NCBI GenBank assembly: GCA_002378665.1 | Contig: DFSO01000025.1 | Location: 1-35,580 of the forward strand | Source of the DNA: Loktanella sp. UBA3435 | GTDB taxonomy: Bacteria > Pseudomonadota > Alphaproteobacteria > Rhodobacterales > Rhodobacteraceae | Direction of reading: 5' to 3' | Length of the DNA: 35,580 nucleotides | Notes under the pieces: model-generated | What the model saw: the letters and a program-made list of their open reading frames with translations, nothing else | Told to the model about the DNA's origin: nothing | Database searches by the model: none | Part shown: positions 7,139-14,861 of the stretch, one piece after another | How positions within the stretch are numbered: position 1 is the first letter of the stretch | Layout of the letters: each line of letters starts with the position of its first letter | Position numbers and translations under genes: made by a program

Positions 7139-7896
7139 ACCTAACAGCCGTCGCATCCATCTACCGCTTTGAGATGGCTCGCTTTTTCCGTACCATGGCG
7201 CAGTCGATTGTCTCGCCTGTCTTGTCCACCTCACTTTACTTCGTCGTGTTCGGCACCGCCATCGGCAGCCGCATTGAATCTGTCGAAGGTCACAGCTACG
7301 GCGCGTTCATCGTTCCCGGATTGATCATGCTCTCGGTCATGACGCAGGCCACATCGAACGCGTCTTTCGGCATCTATTTTCCGAAATTCATCGGCACGAT
7401 CTATGAGCTCCTCTCGGCACCCGTGAACTTCCTAGAGATCACGCTCGGCTATGTGGGGGCGGCGGCGACAAAGGCCTTATTCATCGGGGTTATCATCCTG
7501 ATTACCGCGTTCTTCTTTGTCGATATCTCGATTGCGCACCCGTTCTGGATGCTCGGCTTCTTGGTACTGACCTGCATCAGTTTCTCGCTCTTGGGGTTCA
7601 TCATCGGCATTTGGGCGGGCAACTTTGAACAGCTGCAACTGATCCCGCTCTTGATCATCACACCGCTCGTGTTCCTTGGTGGTAGCTTCTATTCAATCAC
7701 CATGCTGCCACCCGTTTGGCAGACGATCACAATGTTCAATCCTGTCGTTTACCTGATCTCTGGCTTCCGCTGGGCATTCCTTGACACGGCAGACGTGCCC
7801 GTTGGCCTCTCCCTCTTGGCAATCGCGCTGTTTACAGGCGCTTGCCTTACTGCGATCTGGTGGATTTTCCGCACAGGCTGGCGTATCCGGCAGTGA
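7135..7896 (+). CDS. ABC-2 transporter permease (YadH-like)
   Basis: The 253-residue integral membrane protein has about six hydrophobic segments and the ABC-2 family pattern. An early amphipathic stretch (ASIYRFEMARFFRT) precedes TM1, and a late loop contains LGGSFYSITMLPP before the last membrane helices. Length and gene order match E. coli YadH, the partner of YadG. It forms the inner-membrane channel of a homodimeric exporter driven by the overlapping ATPase gene. No terminator is obvious in the 40 bases before the peptidase gene. Confidence 0.9.
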   Translation: MNLTAVASIYRFEMARFFRTMAQSIVSPVLSTSLYFVVFGTAIGSRIESVEGHSYGAFIVPGLIMLSVMTQATSNASFGIYFPKFIGTIYELLSAPVNFLEITLGYVGAAATKALFIGVIILITAFFFVDISIAHPFWMLGFLVLTCISFSLLGFIIGIWAGNFEQLQLIPLLIITPLVFLGGSFYSITMLPPVWQTITMFNPVVYLISGFRWAFLDTADVPVGLSLLAIALFTGACLTAIWWIFRTGWRIRQ

Positions 7897-7936
7897 CGCC
7901 TTGCGGCACCCGCCCCACAGACCTATTTGGTAGTAT

Positions 7937-8731
7937 ATGAAAAAATATATCCCTTTTATGAAATCAGACGCCTTTGTTGCCGTCATTCGGCTGCAAGGGC
8001 CGATTTGCAATGGCGGTCGCGGTCTTGATAGCCCAAGCCTCGCGCCCGTGATCGAAAAGGCATTCCGCAAGGGTAAGCCCGCTGCGGTTGCCTTAGAAAT
8101 CAACTGCCCCGGTGGAAGCCCCGTGCAATCGTCCCTGATTGCGGCGCGTATTCGCCGTTTGGCTGATGAGAAAAATATCCCCGTATTTGCCTTTGTCGAA
8201 GACGTCGCCGCCTCTGGCGGCTATTGGCTGGCTTGTGCTGCCGACGAAATCTATGTCGATGATTGCTCGATCACGGGCTCGATCGGTGTGATTAGCGCGG
8301 GCTTTGGTTTGCAAGACCTGATCGGGCAATACGGTGTCGAGCGTCGCGTGCATACCGCGGGCAAATCCAAATCGATGTTGGACCCGTTCAAGAAAGAAAA
8401 TCCCGCAGATGTGAAACGGCTTAAAGGCTGGCTTGAGACCATCCACGAGAATTTCATCACTTACGTCAAATCACGACGGGGCACGAAATTGGCCGACAAC
8501 CCCGATCTGTTCACAGGCGAGGTCTTCATCGGCCAGCAAGGCGTTGATCAGGGGCTTGCGGATGGTATCGGCCACCTCGCGCCCGTCATGAAGTCTCGCT
8601 TTGGCGAAAAGGTGCAGTTCCGACGTTATGGTGCGCGCCGTTCGCTTCTGGATCGTTTCGGCGCAAAGCTGATGGGCGACGCCATCGGCAGCGTTGAGGA
8701 TCGCGCCGCATTCGCGCGGTTTGGTCTGTAA
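7937..8731 (+). CDS. S49-family peptidase (SppA-like)
   Basis: The 264-residue protein has the Clp/crotonase-like fold of signal peptide peptidase A. Its nucleophile is Ser93 in AASGGYW, and the likely general base is Lys145 in AGKSKSML, about 52 residues later as in single-domain bacterial SppA. The GSIGVIS motif and FTGEVFIGQQGVDQGLADGIG are family hallmarks. There is no obvious N-terminal membrane helix, so it may be cytosolic or membrane-associated through partners, unlike full-length SppA. It is immediately followed by a tiny membrane protein gene (the stop and the next ATG are adjacent). The start is the ATG at 7937; an internal ATG at 7958 is an alternative. Confidence 0.88.
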   Translation: MKKYIPFMKSDAFVAVIRLQGPICNGGRGLDSPSLAPVIEKAFRKGKPAAVALEINCPGGSPVQSSLIAARIRRLADEKNIPVFAFVEDVAASGGYWLACAADEIYVDDCSITGSIGVISAGFGLQDLIGQYGVERRVHTAGKSKSMLDPFKKENPADVKRLKGWLETIHENFITYVKSRRGTKLADNPDLFTGEVFIGQQGVDQGLADGIGHLAPVMKSRFGEKVQFRRYGARRSLLDRFGAKLMGDAIGSVEDRAAFARFGL

Positions 8732-8899
8732 ATGCTGATCAAGGTCGTCACACTTTTCCTTGTCGGAATGGCCGTGCTGGCCATGTTCGGCAAATTCAAG
8801 TTTCCGGGCCAAGCGCGCTTGGAGGCTGCAAAATGTAGAAACTGCGGAAGATTTCGCATCGGTAAGGGCCCCTGCGCCTGTTCAAAAGGAAAGCCGTGA
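8732..8899 (+). CDS. Small membrane protein with CxxC...CxC zinc-ribbon tail
   Basis: This is a 55-residue gene packed exactly between two genes: its ATG directly follows the peptidase stop, and its TGA overlaps the ATG of the antiporter gene by one base. Residues 2-19 (LIKVVTLFLVGMAVLAMF) form one membrane helix. The rest is basic, with Cys35 and Cys38 (CRNC) and Cys48 and Cys50 (CAC), a likely small metal- or zinc-binding knuckle facing the cytosol. The tight packing, full open frame and sensible composition make it a real gene. No function is known to me. A role with the S49 peptidase or the antiporter is only suggested by position. Confidence 0.8.
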   Translation: MLIKVVTLFLVGMAVLAMFGKFKFPGQARLEAAKCRNCGRFRIGKGPCACSKGKP

Positions 8900-9837
8900 T
8901 GGATTGGCTCTATACGATTGTCGGCTTGGTGATTTTGCTGCTTGCAGGCGACAGCCTTGTGAAAGGGGCGGTGAACCTGTCTTTGCGGCTTGGCGTGCCG
9001 GCGCTGATCGTGTCGCTGACAATCGTGGCTTTTGGCACGTCAGCGCCTGAACTTCTCATCTCGATCCAAGCGATTTTGGACGATGTGCCGGGACTTGCGC
9101 TTGGTAACGTTGTCGGCTCAAATACCGCTAACGTCTTGCTTGTCCTCGGTATCCCCGCGCTGCTCGCCACCATGCACACCAGCGAATGTGATACCCGAGG
9201 CAGCTATCTGCAAATGATGGCGGCGACGGCATTGTTTATCGTGCTTTGCTTTATGGGGCCGCTTACATGGATCAGTGGGGTCATCTTGCTGATCGCGCTT
9301 GCGGCGATGCTTGTCTATGCCGCTCGCGCTGCAAATGCGCACCGCAAGGCTTGCGCCGACGATGAAGAAATCGAAGGCGCAGACCCAAGCCTTGGCTGGC
9401 CTAAGATATCGCTCTACTTGGTGCTAGGTCTGATCGGCCTGCCACTTGGTGCGAACCTTCTTGTTGAAGGCGCCACTAGTATCGCACGTGAATTTGGCAT
9501 TTCCGAAACGGTGATCGGCCTGACACTTGTGGCAATCGGCACCTCACTTCCAGAACTTGCCACCACCGTCATGGCCGCTCTGCGCCGCCAAGCCGACGTG
9601 GCCTTGGGCAACGTGATCGGCTCGAACATGTTTAACCTGCTCGGCATCATGGGTGTCGCCAGTCTCGTCGGCAACATCCCCGTTGATCCCGCATTCTTGC
9701 GCTTTGATCTCTGGGTTATGGCACTGGCCTCCGCTGCGTTGATCCCTTTCGTGTTCCTTAAAAAGGATATCACCCGCATCTGGGGCATCGGCCTCACCGC
9801 GTTGTATGTCATCTATCTCGTCGTGGTGCTCGTCTAA
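8899..9837 (+). CDS. Calcium/sodium antiporter (CaCA family, YrbG-like)
   Basis: The 312-residue, roughly ten-helix membrane protein carries both alpha repeats of the cation/Ca2+ exchanger superfamily. The first has VAFGTSAPE (43-51) with GNVVGSN (69-75); the second has VAIGTSLPE with GNVIGSNMFN. The GTSAPE form is that of the YrbG group, which probably exchanges Na+ or K+ for Ca2+ across the inner membrane. The start is the ATG at 8899 overlapping the preceding TGA, in preference to the GTG at 8896. The stop overlaps the start of the next gene (TAATG). An acidic loop in the middle (ADDEEIEGADPS) is typical of the regulatory loop between the halves. Confidence 0.92.
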   Translation: MDWLYTIVGLVILLLAGDSLVKGAVNLSLRLGVPALIVSLTIVAFGTSAPELLISIQAILDDVPGLALGNVVGSNTANVLLVLGIPALLATMHTSECDTRGSYLQMMAATALFIVLCFMGPLTWISGVILLIALAAMLVYAARAANAHRKACADDEEIEGADPSLGWPKISLYLVLGLIGLPLGANLLVEGATSIAREFGISETVIGLTLVAIGTSLPELATTVMAALRRQADVALGNVIGSNMFNLLGIMGVASLVGNIPVDPAFLRFDLWVMALASAALIPFVFLKKDITRIWGIGLTALYVIYLVVVLV

Positions 9838-10613
9838 TGCGCGCGCTTGTCACAGGGGCAGGTGCAAGGCTCGGGCAAGCGATGGCGCTTTATTTGGGTG
9901 CGCGCGGGTATGATGTTGCGGTGCATTATTCCTCCTCCGAGGAGGGGGCCAATGAGACGGTTACACTACTCAAGGCCATGGGTCGTATAGCGGTTACGCT
10001 CAAAGCGGACTTGCTAGATGAGGGCGAAACCGAAGCCTTGTTGCCTGCGGCGGCGAACGCCCTTGGCGGTCCGATCACCTGCCTCATCAACAACGCCTCG
10101 ATTTTTGAATACGACAGTATCACCAGTGCGACGCGGAAAAGCTGGGACAGACATATCGGATCGAACTTGCGCGCGCCATTTATCCTGACCCAAGCGCTCG
10201 CCGCACAGGCCCCCATGACCGCAACCGATGCCAACGGCGAACCGATGGCACAGGCGCTCATCATCAACATGCTTGATCAACGCATTCACAAGCTCACACC
10301 AGAGTTCATGACCTATACGATTGCAAAGATGGGGCTTTGGGCGCTGACACAGACCTCTGCCCAAGCGCTGGCACCGCATGTGCGGGTCAATGGCATTGGG
10401 CCAGGGCCAACTTTGCAAGGCCACCGCCAAAGCGATGTACATTTCGCCAATCAGCGCGCTGCAACGATCCTAGAGCGCGGTGCAAATGCCTCTGATATCA
10501 CGGCGGCTTTGGGTTTCTTCCTCGATTCACCTGCCGTGACAGGGCAAATGATCTGCGTTGACGGAGGGCAGCATTTGGCGTGGAAAACGCCAGACGTTCT
10601 TGGGGTTGAGTAA
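9837..10613 (+). CDS. SDR oxidoreductase, pteridine/dihydromonapterin reductase-like
   Basis: The 258-residue classical short-chain dehydrogenase has TGAGARLGQ (6-14) as its nucleotide loop, NNAS in the expected place and the catalytic YTIAK. The usual active-site Ser is replaced by Asp in INMLDQR, as in pteridine reductase (PTR1) and FolM proteins; HYSSSEEGA after the second strand suggests NADPH. It probably reduces dihydropterins. It overlaps the antiporter gene by one base but has no obvious functional link to it. The later uvrC-pgsA-moaDE genes are separated from it by a noncoding region. Confidence 0.8.
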   Translation: MRALVTGAGARLGQAMALYLGARGYDVAVHYSSSEEGANETVTLLKAMGRIAVTLKADLLDEGETEALLPAAANALGGPITCLINNASIFEYDSITSATRKSWDRHIGSNLRAPFILTQALAAQAPMTATDANGEPMAQALIINMLDQRIHKLTPEFMTYTIAKMGLWALTQTSAQALAPHVRVNGIGPGPTLQGHRQSDVHFANQRAATILERGANASDITAALGFFLDSPAVTGQMICVDGGQHLAWKTPDVLGVE

Positions 10614-10721
10614 CCCTAGGTCAAAGTTGTGCACGCGTTCACGCAACTGTCACATATCGTTCACAAAAAGTTAACAAAATCAATCTCTTGGAGAATTGCA
10701 ATAATTTAAGTTCATTATTTC

Positions 10722-10770
10722 AACGGGTTAAGTTAGTGCCTAAAAAATAGGCAATGTGACGAAGCCCGTT
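10722..10770. other. Nested inverted repeats in noncoding DNA before uvrC
   Basis: The 283-base gap 10614-10896 is A+T-rich and holds no convincing gene. Within it AACGGG (10722-10727) pairs with CCCGTT (10765-10770). Inside that pair GCCTA (10738-10742) and TAGGC (10748-10752) form a tight hairpin with loop AAAAA. The nested arrangement could be RNA structure or a protein-binding site. It has no T-tract, so it is not an obvious terminator. Confidence 0.4.
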
Positions 10771-10814
10771 AAATACAACGAATTTTTCCATGTCATTGAG
10801 TTTTGCCCACCGAC

Positions 10815-10835
10815 TTATCCACAGAAACTGTGGAT
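10815..10835. promoter_or_regulatory. DnaA box within a short hairpin
   Basis: TTATCCACA (10815-10823) is an exact consensus DnaA box. ATCCACAG (10817-10824), AAA, and CTGTGGAT (10828-10835) form an 8-bp inverted repeat, so a second, weaker box faces the first. It lies 61 bases before the uvrC start. A single strong box in a promoter region more likely marks DnaA regulation or titration than an origin. A weak promoter, TTGTTA (10857-10862) and TAGAAT (10878-10883), lies downstream. Confidence 0.65.
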
Positions 10836-10896
10836 GCCTTTCCTCTTGATGCCACCTTGTTAGCATTGCAGACAAAATAGAATCACGGACACGCAA

Positions 10897-12765
10897 ATGA
10901 CCGATCCTGTCGATGAGCCCCAACTGACCGGATATGCACGCATCGCGGCCTATCTGAATACGATTGACGGCTCTCCGGGGGTCTATCGCATGCTCGATGC
11001 GGAAAGCCGGGTGCTTTACGTTGGTAAGGCGCGAAACCTGCGGGCGCGGGTTAGCAACTATGCTCGCCCCGGAAATCACTCTGGCCGCATTGCGCGCATG
11101 ATCGACGAGACCGCCGCGATGATGTTCCTGACCACGCGGACAGAAACCGAGGCGCTGCTACTAGAGCAAAATCTCATCAAGCAGCTGAAGCCGCGTTACA
11201 ACGTGCTTTTGCGCGACGACAAATCCTTCCCGAATATTCTCGTCGCCAAAGACCACGCCTATCCGCAAATCAAAAAGCATCGCGGTGCGAAAAAGGAGAA
11301 GGGTAATTATTACGGCCCCTTCGCCAGCGCAGGTGCGGTCAATCGCACGCTCAACCAATTGCAGCGTGTGTTTCTTTTGCGCAATTGCACGAACTCTGAT
11401 TTTGAGACCCGCACGCGGCCCTGCCTGCAGTATCAGATCAAGCGCTGCTCTGGTCCTTGCGTTGGCCTGATTACGCCTGACGATTACGCCGATACCGTGC
11501 GTGACGCGGAACTGTTTTTGCAGGGGCGTACAAAGGGCATACAACAGGCCCTCGCCGAGCAAATGAATATCGCGGCCGAGGCGATGGAATATGAACGCGC
11601 CGCCGCCCTGCGCGATCGGATCAAGGCACTGACCCAAGTGCAAACGGCCCAAGGCATCAACCCGCAAGCGACCGAAGAGGCCGACGTGATCGGCCTGCAT
11701 ATCAACGGCGGGCAGGCCTGTGTGCAGGTGTTCTTCATTCGCGCCAACCAAAACTGGGGCAATCACGACTACTACCCAAGGATTAGCGGCGAAGAGGATC
11801 CGTCCGAGGTCATGGAGGCCTTCGTCGGGCAATTCTATTCGGACCGTGAGCCACCTCGCGCGATCATCCTCAGTCACGGTTTGGACAATGATGATTTGAT
11901 GGCCGAGGCTTTGGCCGAGAAACTGGGTCGCAAGGTTGAGATCATCATCCCGCAGCGGGGCGAAAAGGCAGAGCTCGTGCAAGGCGCGCTGCGCAACGCC
12001 CGCGAAAGCCTCGCACGCAAAATGTCCGAGACGGCGACGCAGGGCAAATTGCTCAAGGGTCTGGCCGAGGCCTTTGATCTAGCCAAGGTTCCAAAACGGA
12101 TTGAGGTCTATGATAACTCCCACATCCAAGGCGCCTTTGCCGTGGGCGCGATGGTTGTGGCGGGGCCTGAAGGTTTCGACAAAAACCAGTACCGCAAGTT
12201 CAACATCAAAGGCGAAGACATGAGCGCGGGTGATGACTTTGGAATGATGAAAGAGGTCATGACGCGCCGGTTCCAACGCCTGCTCAAAGAAGACCCAGAG
12301 CGCACCTCTGGTTTCTGGCCTGACTTGCTGTTGATCGATGGTGGTGCAGGGCAGGTGAGTTCTGTGCGCGAGATCATGGAGAAACTGGGCGTGGGTGACG
12401 TGCCGATGGTCGGCGTGGCCAAAGGCGAAGACCGCGACGCGGGCAAAGAAGTGTTCTACCGCACGGGCAAGCCCGTCATGGCGCTGCGGCACAACGATCC
12501 CGTGCTCTACTTTATCCAACGGATGCGCGACGAGGTGCACCGTTTTGCCATCGGCACCCACCGCGCAAAACGGTCAAAAGCGATTGGGGCCACGCCTTTG
12601 GACGACGTGCCGGGCGTTGGGGCGACACGGAAACGCGCACTGCTTGCGCACTTTGGGTCAGCCAAGGCCGTAGCTCGGGCCAACCTCGCAGACCTCAAGG
12701 CCGTCGCAGGGGTTTCCGCGAATATGGCCCAGACAATCTACGACTACTTCCATGAAAATGGGTGA
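10897..12765 (+). CDS. uvrC: Excinuclease ABC subunit C
   Basis: The 622-residue protein has the full UvrC order. A GIY-YIG nuclease sits near residues 20-100 (GVYRMLDAESRVLYVGKARN), and a cysteine-containing segment (CLQYQIKRCSGPCVG) follows. Next come a UVR motif (AMEYERAAALRDRIKAL) and the C-terminal RNase-H-like nuclease (EVYDNSHIQG...; DLLLIDGGAGQ). The tail is a helix-hairpin-helix region (LDDVPGVGATRKRALL). It makes both incisions in nucleotide excision repair together with UvrA and UvrB. Length and motifs indicate an intact gene. The start ATG at 10897 follows the DnaA-box region. The pgsA gene follows after 63 bases, the common order in proteobacteria. Confidence 0.97.
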   Translation: MTDPVDEPQLTGYARIAAYLNTIDGSPGVYRMLDAESRVLYVGKARNLRARVSNYARPGNHSGRIARMIDETAAMMFLTTRTETEALLLEQNLIKQLKPRYNVLLRDDKSFPNILVAKDHAYPQIKKHRGAKKEKGNYYGPFASAGAVNRTLNQLQRVFLLRNCTNSDFETRTRPCLQYQIKRCSGPCVGLITPDDYADTVRDAELFLQGRTKGIQQALAEQMNIAAEAMEYERAAALRDRIKALTQVQTAQGINPQATEEADVIGLHINGGQACVQVFFIRANQNWGNHDYYPRISGEEDPSEVMEAFVGQFYSDREPPRAIILSHGLDNDDLMAEALAEKLGRKVEIIIPQRGEKAELVQGALRNARESLARKMSETATQGKLLKGLAEAFDLAKVPKRIEVYDNSHIQGAFAVGAMVVAGPEGFDKNQYRKFNIKGEDMSAGDDFGMMKEVMTRRFQRLLKEDPERTSGFWPDLLLIDGGAGQVSSVREIMEKLGVGDVPMVGVAKGEDRDAGKEVFYRTGKPVMALRHNDPVLYFIQRMRDEVHRFAIGTHRAKRSKAIGATPLDDVPGVGATRKRALLAHFGSAKAVARANLADLKAVAGVSANMAQTIYDYFHENG

Positions 12766-12828
12766 CCCAACGGCCCTCACCAAAAACAGCGGCTTTTCAC
12801 TGGCAGGGCAACCGCATAAGGTGCCTGC

Positions 12829-13494
12829 ATGAATTGGAATCTGCCGAACATCCTCACCCTCTTGCGCCTGCTCGCCGCTCCAAGCGTTGCGATCATGTTC
12901 CTTTATTTCAATCGGCCTTTGGCGGATTGGTTTGCGCTGCTTTTGTTCGTCTCAGCCGCCATCACGGATTTCGTCGATGGCTATCTGGCCCGCGCGTGGA
13001 AGCAGGAAACAAAGTTCGGCGCGATGATGGACCCGATTGCCGATAAGGCGATGGTGATTATCGCATTGGTGGTGATCACAGGGTTTTCAGGCATGAACCC
13101 TTGGATTTTGATGCCAGCCGTTCTGATTATCTTTCGCGAAGTGTTCGTTTCCGGCCTTCGTGAGTTTTTGGGCGACACGGCTGGTACGCTCAAAGTGACT
13201 GTTCTGGCCAAGTGGAAAACCACGCTGCAAATGGTTGCGATTGCCATTCTCTTCGCAAAGGGTGCCTTCGAGCATTACCTGATCGAACGCAGCATGGGCA
13301 TGGATCAAGACACCCAAATTGGTATTCTCGCAGGCGACATCGAAGACTTGCTTGGCCTTCGCAGTCTTGAGACAGGTCTTGAAATCAGCTGGTACGCAGG
13401 TGTTGGTTTTCTATGGCTTGCGATGATTTTGACGGTGTTAAGTGGTGCTGATTACTTCCGCAAAGCCCTGCCTTACCTGCGGGATTCCAAATGA
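12829..13494 (+). CDS. pgsA: CDP-diacylglycerol-glycerol-3-phosphate 3-phosphatidyltransferase
   Basis: The 221-residue membrane protein carries the CDP-alcohol phosphotransferase motif D-G-x2-A-R-x8-G-x3-D-x3-D as DGYLARAWKQETKFGAMMDP followed by IADKA. It makes phosphatidylglycerol phosphate, the first committed step to phosphatidylglycerol. The N-terminal NWNLPNILTLLRLLAAP is typical of PgsA. An insertion near residues 145-185 (HYLIERSMGMDQDTQIG and following) is longer than in E. coli PgsA. It follows uvrC and overlaps moaD by 4 bases. Confidence 0.93.
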   Translation: MNWNLPNILTLLRLLAAPSVAIMFLYFNRPLADWFALLLFVSAAITDFVDGYLARAWKQETKFGAMMDPIADKAMVIIALVVITGFSGMNPWILMPAVLIIFREVFVSGLREFLGDTAGTLKVTVLAKWKTTLQMVAIAILFAKGAFEHYLIERSMGMDQDTQIGILAGDIEDLLGLRSLETGLEISWYAGVGFLWLAMILTVLSGADYFRKALPYLRDSK

Positions 13495-13736
13495 ATGTAA
13501 TGTATTTTGCATGGGTCCGCGAACGGATCGGCGTGCCGCAAGAAGTGGTGCATTCAGAGGCGGCAACAGTCGCTGAACTGGTGTCCGAACTTGCCGCGCG
13601 CGAAGACCGTTACGCCGCAGCTTTCGCCGATATCTCCGCGCTGCGTGTGGCCCTTGATCAAGAGCTTTCCGACTTTGATGCGCCCCTTGCTGGCGTACGC
13701 GAAGTGGCGTTTTTCCCGCCTATGACAGGCGGCTAA
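13491..13736 (+). CDS. moaD: Molybdopterin synthase small subunit
   Basis: The 81-residue ubiquitin-like protein ends in the essential Gly-Gly (PPMTGG). That terminus becomes a thiocarboxylate and donates sulfur to precursor Z in molybdopterin synthesis. The N-terminal VMYFAWVRERIG and the length agree with MoaD. It overlaps pgsA by 4 bases and is followed after one base by moaE, its catalytic partner. Confidence 0.95.
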   Translation: MNVMYFAWVRERIGVPQEVVHSEAATVAELVSELAAREDRYAAAFADISALRVALDQELSDFDAPLAGVREVAFFPPMTGG

Positions 13737-13737
13737 A

Positions 13738-14178
13738 ATGACTGTTCGCGTGCAGTCAGAGGTCTTTGATGCAGGGGCCGAACTCAACGCATTTGCGATC
13801 GGGCACAGCGATGTCGGCGCTGTCGTCAGCTTTACTGGCGTTGTGCGCGACACTGATGGCACCCTGCACCAGATGGAAATCGAACATTACCCCGCTATGA
13901 CCGAACGCGCGATTGCGGGGATCGTTGAGGATGCCAAATCGCGCTGGGCGCTAAAAGACGTCTTGGTGATCCATCGCTATGGTACTCTCTCTGTTGGCGC
14001 ACCAATCATGATGGTGGCCACGGCCTCTGCGCACCGCGCCGATGCCTTCGCCGCAGCTGATTTCCTGATGGATTACCTCAAATCCCGCGCGCCGTTCTGG
14101 AAGAAAGAGACAACAGCGGATGGTAGCGCGTGGGTGGCAGCCAAAGACGACGACGAGTCAGCCTTAAACCGCTGGTGA
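13738..14178 (+). CDS. moaE: Molybdopterin synthase catalytic subunit
   Basis: The 146-residue protein has the MoaE features: DVGAVVSFTGVVRD near the N terminus, LHQMEIEHYPAMTE, VIHRYGTLSVG, and the active-site KSRAPFWKKE with Lys residues that contact the MoaD tail. It forms the heterotetrameric synthase that converts cyclic pyranopterin monophosphate to molybdopterin. Its last 15 bases overlap the 3' end of the convergent tag gene. Confidence 0.96.
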   Translation: MTVRVQSEVFDAGAELNAFAIGHSDVGAVVSFTGVVRDTDGTLHQMEIEHYPAMTERAIAGIVEDAKSRWALKDVLVIHRYGTLSVGAPIMMVATASAHRADAFAAADFLMDYLKSRAPFWKKETTADGSAWVAAKDDDESALNRW

Positions 14179-14748
14179 CCGCGCCATTGCGGCCACGACA
14201 TTATGGCGGGGGCAATCGGTCGTGTGGTTATTGATCAGCCCCGTCGCCTCCATAAAAGCATAGACAATCGTTGGGCCACAAAACTTGAAACCCGCCTTCT
14301 TAAGGTCTTTGGAGACCTGTGTGGAGAGGGGCGAAAATGTGGGCATCGCGGATCGGTCGGCAATCGTCGTCCGCAATGGAACGCCGCCAACATAATCCCA
14401 AAGGAACTTATCAAACCCTTGCGCCGCTTCGATCTTTTGCCACGCCTTTGCATTTGAAATCGTCGCGGCAATCTTGCCGCGATGGCGAATGATCCCCTCG
14501 TTTTGTAACAAGGTTTCAATCTCAGCCTCGCCCCATTCCGCAATCACATTGGGATCAAGCCCCGCAAACGCCGCACGAAAATTGTCTCGCTTTTTCAGAA
14601 TGGTGATCCAGCTGAGGCCCGCTTGAAACCCGTCCAAGATCAGCTTTTCCCAGAGCGCGCGGCTGTCATATTCAGGCACGCCCCATTCGGTGTCATGGTA
14701 ATCAATGTAAATCTGTTCAGGGCCAGCCCAACCGCAACGCGTTTCCAT
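14164..14748 (-). CDS. tag: DNA-3-methyladenine glycosylase I
   Basis: The 194-residue protein is close to E. coli Tag, with RCGWAGPEQIYIDYHDTEWG and GFQAGLSWITILKKR. It also has NEGIIRHRGKI and a C-terminal NNHTTDC. Cys5, His18 and the late His and Cys are the expected zinc ligands. It removes 3-methyladenine from alkylated DNA. The start at 14748 is supported by AAAAGGAG just upstream; the longer frame to 14850 is not needed. It is divergent from the EAL gene across a 113-base gap and convergent with moaE. Confidence 0.95.
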   Translation of the reverse strand: METRCGWAGPEQIYIDYHDTEWGVPEYDSRALWEKLILDGFQAGLSWITILKKRDNFRAAFAGLDPNVIAEWGEAEIETLLQNEGIIRHRGKIAATISNAKAWQKIEAAQGFDKFLWDYVGGVPLRTTIADRSAMPTFSPLSTQVSKDLKKAGFKFCGPTIVYAFMEATGLINNHTTDCPRHNVVAAMARSPAV

Positions 14749-14861
14749 ATCGGCTCCTTTTGCTTGCCCGCAATGTCTTTCCAATTTGATTAGATTGCTA
14801 GACCTTAACCCGCCGTTATCGTCGATTTGACAGGTTGTGCGGGTCAACAAGGACTGAACCC

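Noticed and set aside
10815..10835. DnaA box considered as part of oriC
   Set aside because: Only one exact box is present, and there are no clustered boxes or usual origin neighbours such as dnaA, parA or hemE in the window.
11161..11982. A 273-codon frame on the minus strand inside uvrC
   Set aside because: uvrC is intact and full length; the antisense frame shows no domain.
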